Shown here piece after piece: positions 4,428 through 6,136 of a stretch of DNA of 6,136 bases (positions are counted from its first letter, which is position 1; every line of letters begins with the position of its first letter). The notes below the pieces were generated by a model. It saw only the letters and a list, made by a program, of their open reading frames with translations. It was not told the DNA's origin and made no database searches. Both the position numbers and the translations under genes were made by a program. The stretch comes from Deferribacteres bacterium. GTDB lineage: Bacteria; Nitrospirota; Thermodesulfovibrionia; UBA6902. The stretch spans positions 1 to 6,136 of the forward strand of contig JAUVPO010000119.1 of the NCBI GenBank assembly GCA_030598625.1, read 5' to 3'.

Positions 4428-6136
4428 ATGTCCGATGAAACAGAGAAGATGGAAGACAAAATGATATATAAAATAAAAGCTCCGGGATCCAGTTTAAGAA
4501 ATAGTATTCTGATGGCCTTTTTCTTAATCTTAACGATCAGCGGATCCATCATAAACATAATATTTTTCAATATGATCCACTCGCATCTGTTCGATTACGG
4601 ATTAGACAGAACTGTTGTCGAAAATATCAGCAAAGAATTTATACTGATGGGAAGCGGGTCTATGATAGCAGGGATCATGAGTATTATGCTTCTTTCCATG
4701 TTTCTGTCAAAAAAAATCACCGGACCAATGAAAAATTTACATATGGGGATAATTAATGTAGCTCAAGGCAAATGGGACACGAGAATAAATATTGACACTC
4801 GTGATGAAATAGGCGGTTTAGCGGAAGGGTTTAATTTTATGGCAGAGCATATTGGTAATACCATGGATGAGCTCGAGGCCGCAAAAGAATATACCGACAA
4901 CATTGTAGTGTCGGTCCCGTCAATCCTTATTGTCTTAAGCAATCGCCTGAACATTCTCTCTACCAATGCAGCCTTCGATAAACTCAGTGAACACTTCCCA
5001 TCCATTTCTCTCAAACAGTTTATCCTGCCCCTAAAGGCCGAAATACAAAAAAATCTGGACACCGGTGAAGTAATGAAAAAAGAAATCAGGCTGATCCCTG
5101 AAGGCTCTAAAACCAGCCTGATATTCTCTGCGATGATATCCCATATCGGGACGAACGTGGATAATAACGGAGATGAGGAAAAAGCCAGTGTCCTTCTTAC
5201 AATAACGGATATTACCGAAAACAGAAAGATGAAAGAACTGGTTCTTCAATCCAGACAGGATTGGGAAGACACATTCAACATGATCCCGGATATGATCACC
5301 GTTCATGACAGAGATTATAATATTATAAACGCCAACAGCGCGGCAAAAGAAATGCTCAATTTGCCTCTCCTTGATTTATATACATCAAACAAGTGCTACA
5401 AATACTATCATGGGAGCGAAAGCGCGCCGGAAGGGTGTCCAAGCTGCAATTGCTATGAAACAAAAAAGCCTGTTACTTTTGAGATATTTGAGCCTCATCT
5501 AAACAAGTTTGTTGAAATAAGGGCCATACCGCGAATGAATGATAATAATGAATTAATAGGGTTAATACATATCGTCAGGGATATATCTCTTCGCAAAAAA
5601 ATAGAGCATGAACACGATCAACTGCTCTTGGCTATTACAAAGGCAAAGATAGAATGGGAGCTGACTTTTGACAGCGTTGAGGAATTCTTAATAATAATAG
5701 ACAATGATCTCAAAATCACGAAGTGCAACAGGAGCTTCGCTGAATTCACCGGAAAACCGGCCGGCGACTTAATCGGAAAGAAGTGTTATGATTTTTTCCC
5801 CGGTAATCAAGAAAATGGTGATGACTGCAGAAATCTCATAAACAGTTCACATAACTTATTAACAAAGAATGAAATAAAAACGGAATCAGGACGTTGGCTC
5901 TATATAAGCCACCATCCCATCCGTGATGAAAATAAAGAGACCACACACTCGGTAATTATAGCCACCGAGGTCACCGATCTTAAAATTGCCCAGCAAAAGA
6001 TCACGGAATCCGAGGAAGAACTCAAAAAGAAAGTGACTGAGCTTGAAAAATTTTACGATATGGCTATTGGCAGAGAGCTAAAGATGAAAGAATTAAAAAA
6101 AGAGATAAAAAATCTGAATGACGGGCTTTTTAAGGA
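4428..6136 (+). CDS. Membrane-bound HAMP and triple-PAS sensor protein (3' end outside window)
   Basis: The frame is open from 4428 to the right edge: 569 residues without a stop. Order of domains: charged N-terminus; TM helix about 27-48; a short loop (49-70), too small for a periplasmic sensor domain; TM helix about 71-93; HAMP about 94-146 with P100 and DEIGGLAEGF (126-135); PAS1 about 155-265; PAS2 about 280-388; PAS3 about 410-518; coiled coil about 519-565 containing AIGRELKMKELKKE (546-559), a linker seen in PAS sensor proteins. PAS2 carries cysteines C323, C337, C340 and C342; PAS3 carries C433, C453 and C467. PAS1-PAS3 are probably cytoplasmic and sense an internal signal. A histidine kinase or other output domain may follow beyond the edge, or the protein may end soon after the coiled coil. 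The start is uncertain: ATG 4428 has AGGA 12 bases upstream; ATG 4461 has GGAAG 5 bases upstream. Confidence 0.88.
   Translation, partial: MSDETEKMEDKMIYKIKAPGSSLRNSILMAFFLILTISGSIINIIFFNMIHSHLFDYGLDRTVVENISKEFILMGSGSMIAGIMSIMLLSMFLSKKITGPMKNLHMGIINVAQGKWDTRINIDTRDEIGGLAEGFNFMAEHIGNTMDELEAAKEYTDNIVVSVPSILIVLSNRLNILSTNAAFDKLSEHFPSISLKQFILPLKAEIQKNLDTGEVMKKEIRLIPEGSKTSLIFSAMISHIGTNVDNNGDEEKASVLLTITDITENRKMKELVLQSRQDWEDTFNMIPDMITVHDRDYNIINANSAAKEMLNLPLLDLYTSNKCYKYYHGSESAPEGCPSCNCYETKKPVTFEIFEPHLNKFVEIRAIPRMNDNNELIGLIHIVRDISLRKKIEHEHDQLLLAITKAKIEWELTFDSVEEFLIIIDNDLKITKCNRSFAEFTGKPAGDLIGKKCYDFFPGNQENGDDCRNLINSSHNLLTKNEIKTESGRWLYISHHPIRDENKETTHSVIIATEVTDLKIAQQKITESEEELKKKVTELEKFYDMAIGRELKMKELKKEIKNLNDGLFK

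Noticed and set aside
4763..5306. Two minus-strand open frames within the sensor gene
   Set aside because: They lie opposite the HAMP and first PAS domains, whose translation is convincing; the reverse frames show no family pattern.
1..6136. CRISPR array, tRNA/rRNA genes, insertion sequence or phage genes
   Set aside because: I looked for regularly spaced repeats, conserved RNA sequences, transposase motifs and phage structural genes and saw none. FxsA is linked by name to phage exclusion, but this does not indicate a defence locus.

Overview
The window is AT-rich (roughly 38-40 % GC by eye). Its gene set (FxsA, a NodI/NodJ-like ABC-2 exporter, a stand-alone CinA/MoaB-type domain protein, a HAMP plus multi-PAS sensor with cysteine-bearing PAS domains, and a small Cys-rich protein) fits a Gram-negative, probably anaerobic bacterium, most like the Desulfobacterota (former Deltaproteobacteria). 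This assignment rests on recalled family patterns, not on a search.

Layout. Plus strand, 1-2107: the C-terminal tail of an unidentified membrane-anchored protein, then fxsA 16 bases later, then a two-gene ABC-2 export cassette (ATPase, then permease). A near-ideal -10 box lies only 7 bases upstream of the ATPase ATG, so this pair may be read from its own promoter as a leaderless mRNA. Minus strand, 2123-4100: a small Cys-rich protein convergent with the permease (15-base gap), an AT-rich spacer, a class I SAM methyltransferase, and upstream of it a MoCF/CinA-N domain protein 52 bases away, probably in one transcription unit with the methyltransferase. A 327-base divergent intergenic region (4101-4427) carries inverted repeats and a modest promoter candidate. 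From 4428 a long plus-strand frame runs off the right edge; it encodes a two-TM, HAMP, three-PAS sensor protein whose output domain, if any, is not visible.

How the genes relate. Only the ABC ATPase/permease pair is a clear functional unit. CinA-like/methyltransferase is a plausible operon without an obvious joint pathway. The sensor is transcribed divergently from it and its target is unknown.

Nothing here is clearly a new system. The most unusual signals are a perfect 15-bp inverted repeat that would sequester the ribosome binding site of the Cys-rich gene, the likely leaderless start of the ABC cassette, and a 91-bp intergenic segment bounded by 9-bp inverted repeats. Most genes lack a good Shine-Dalgarno sequence.
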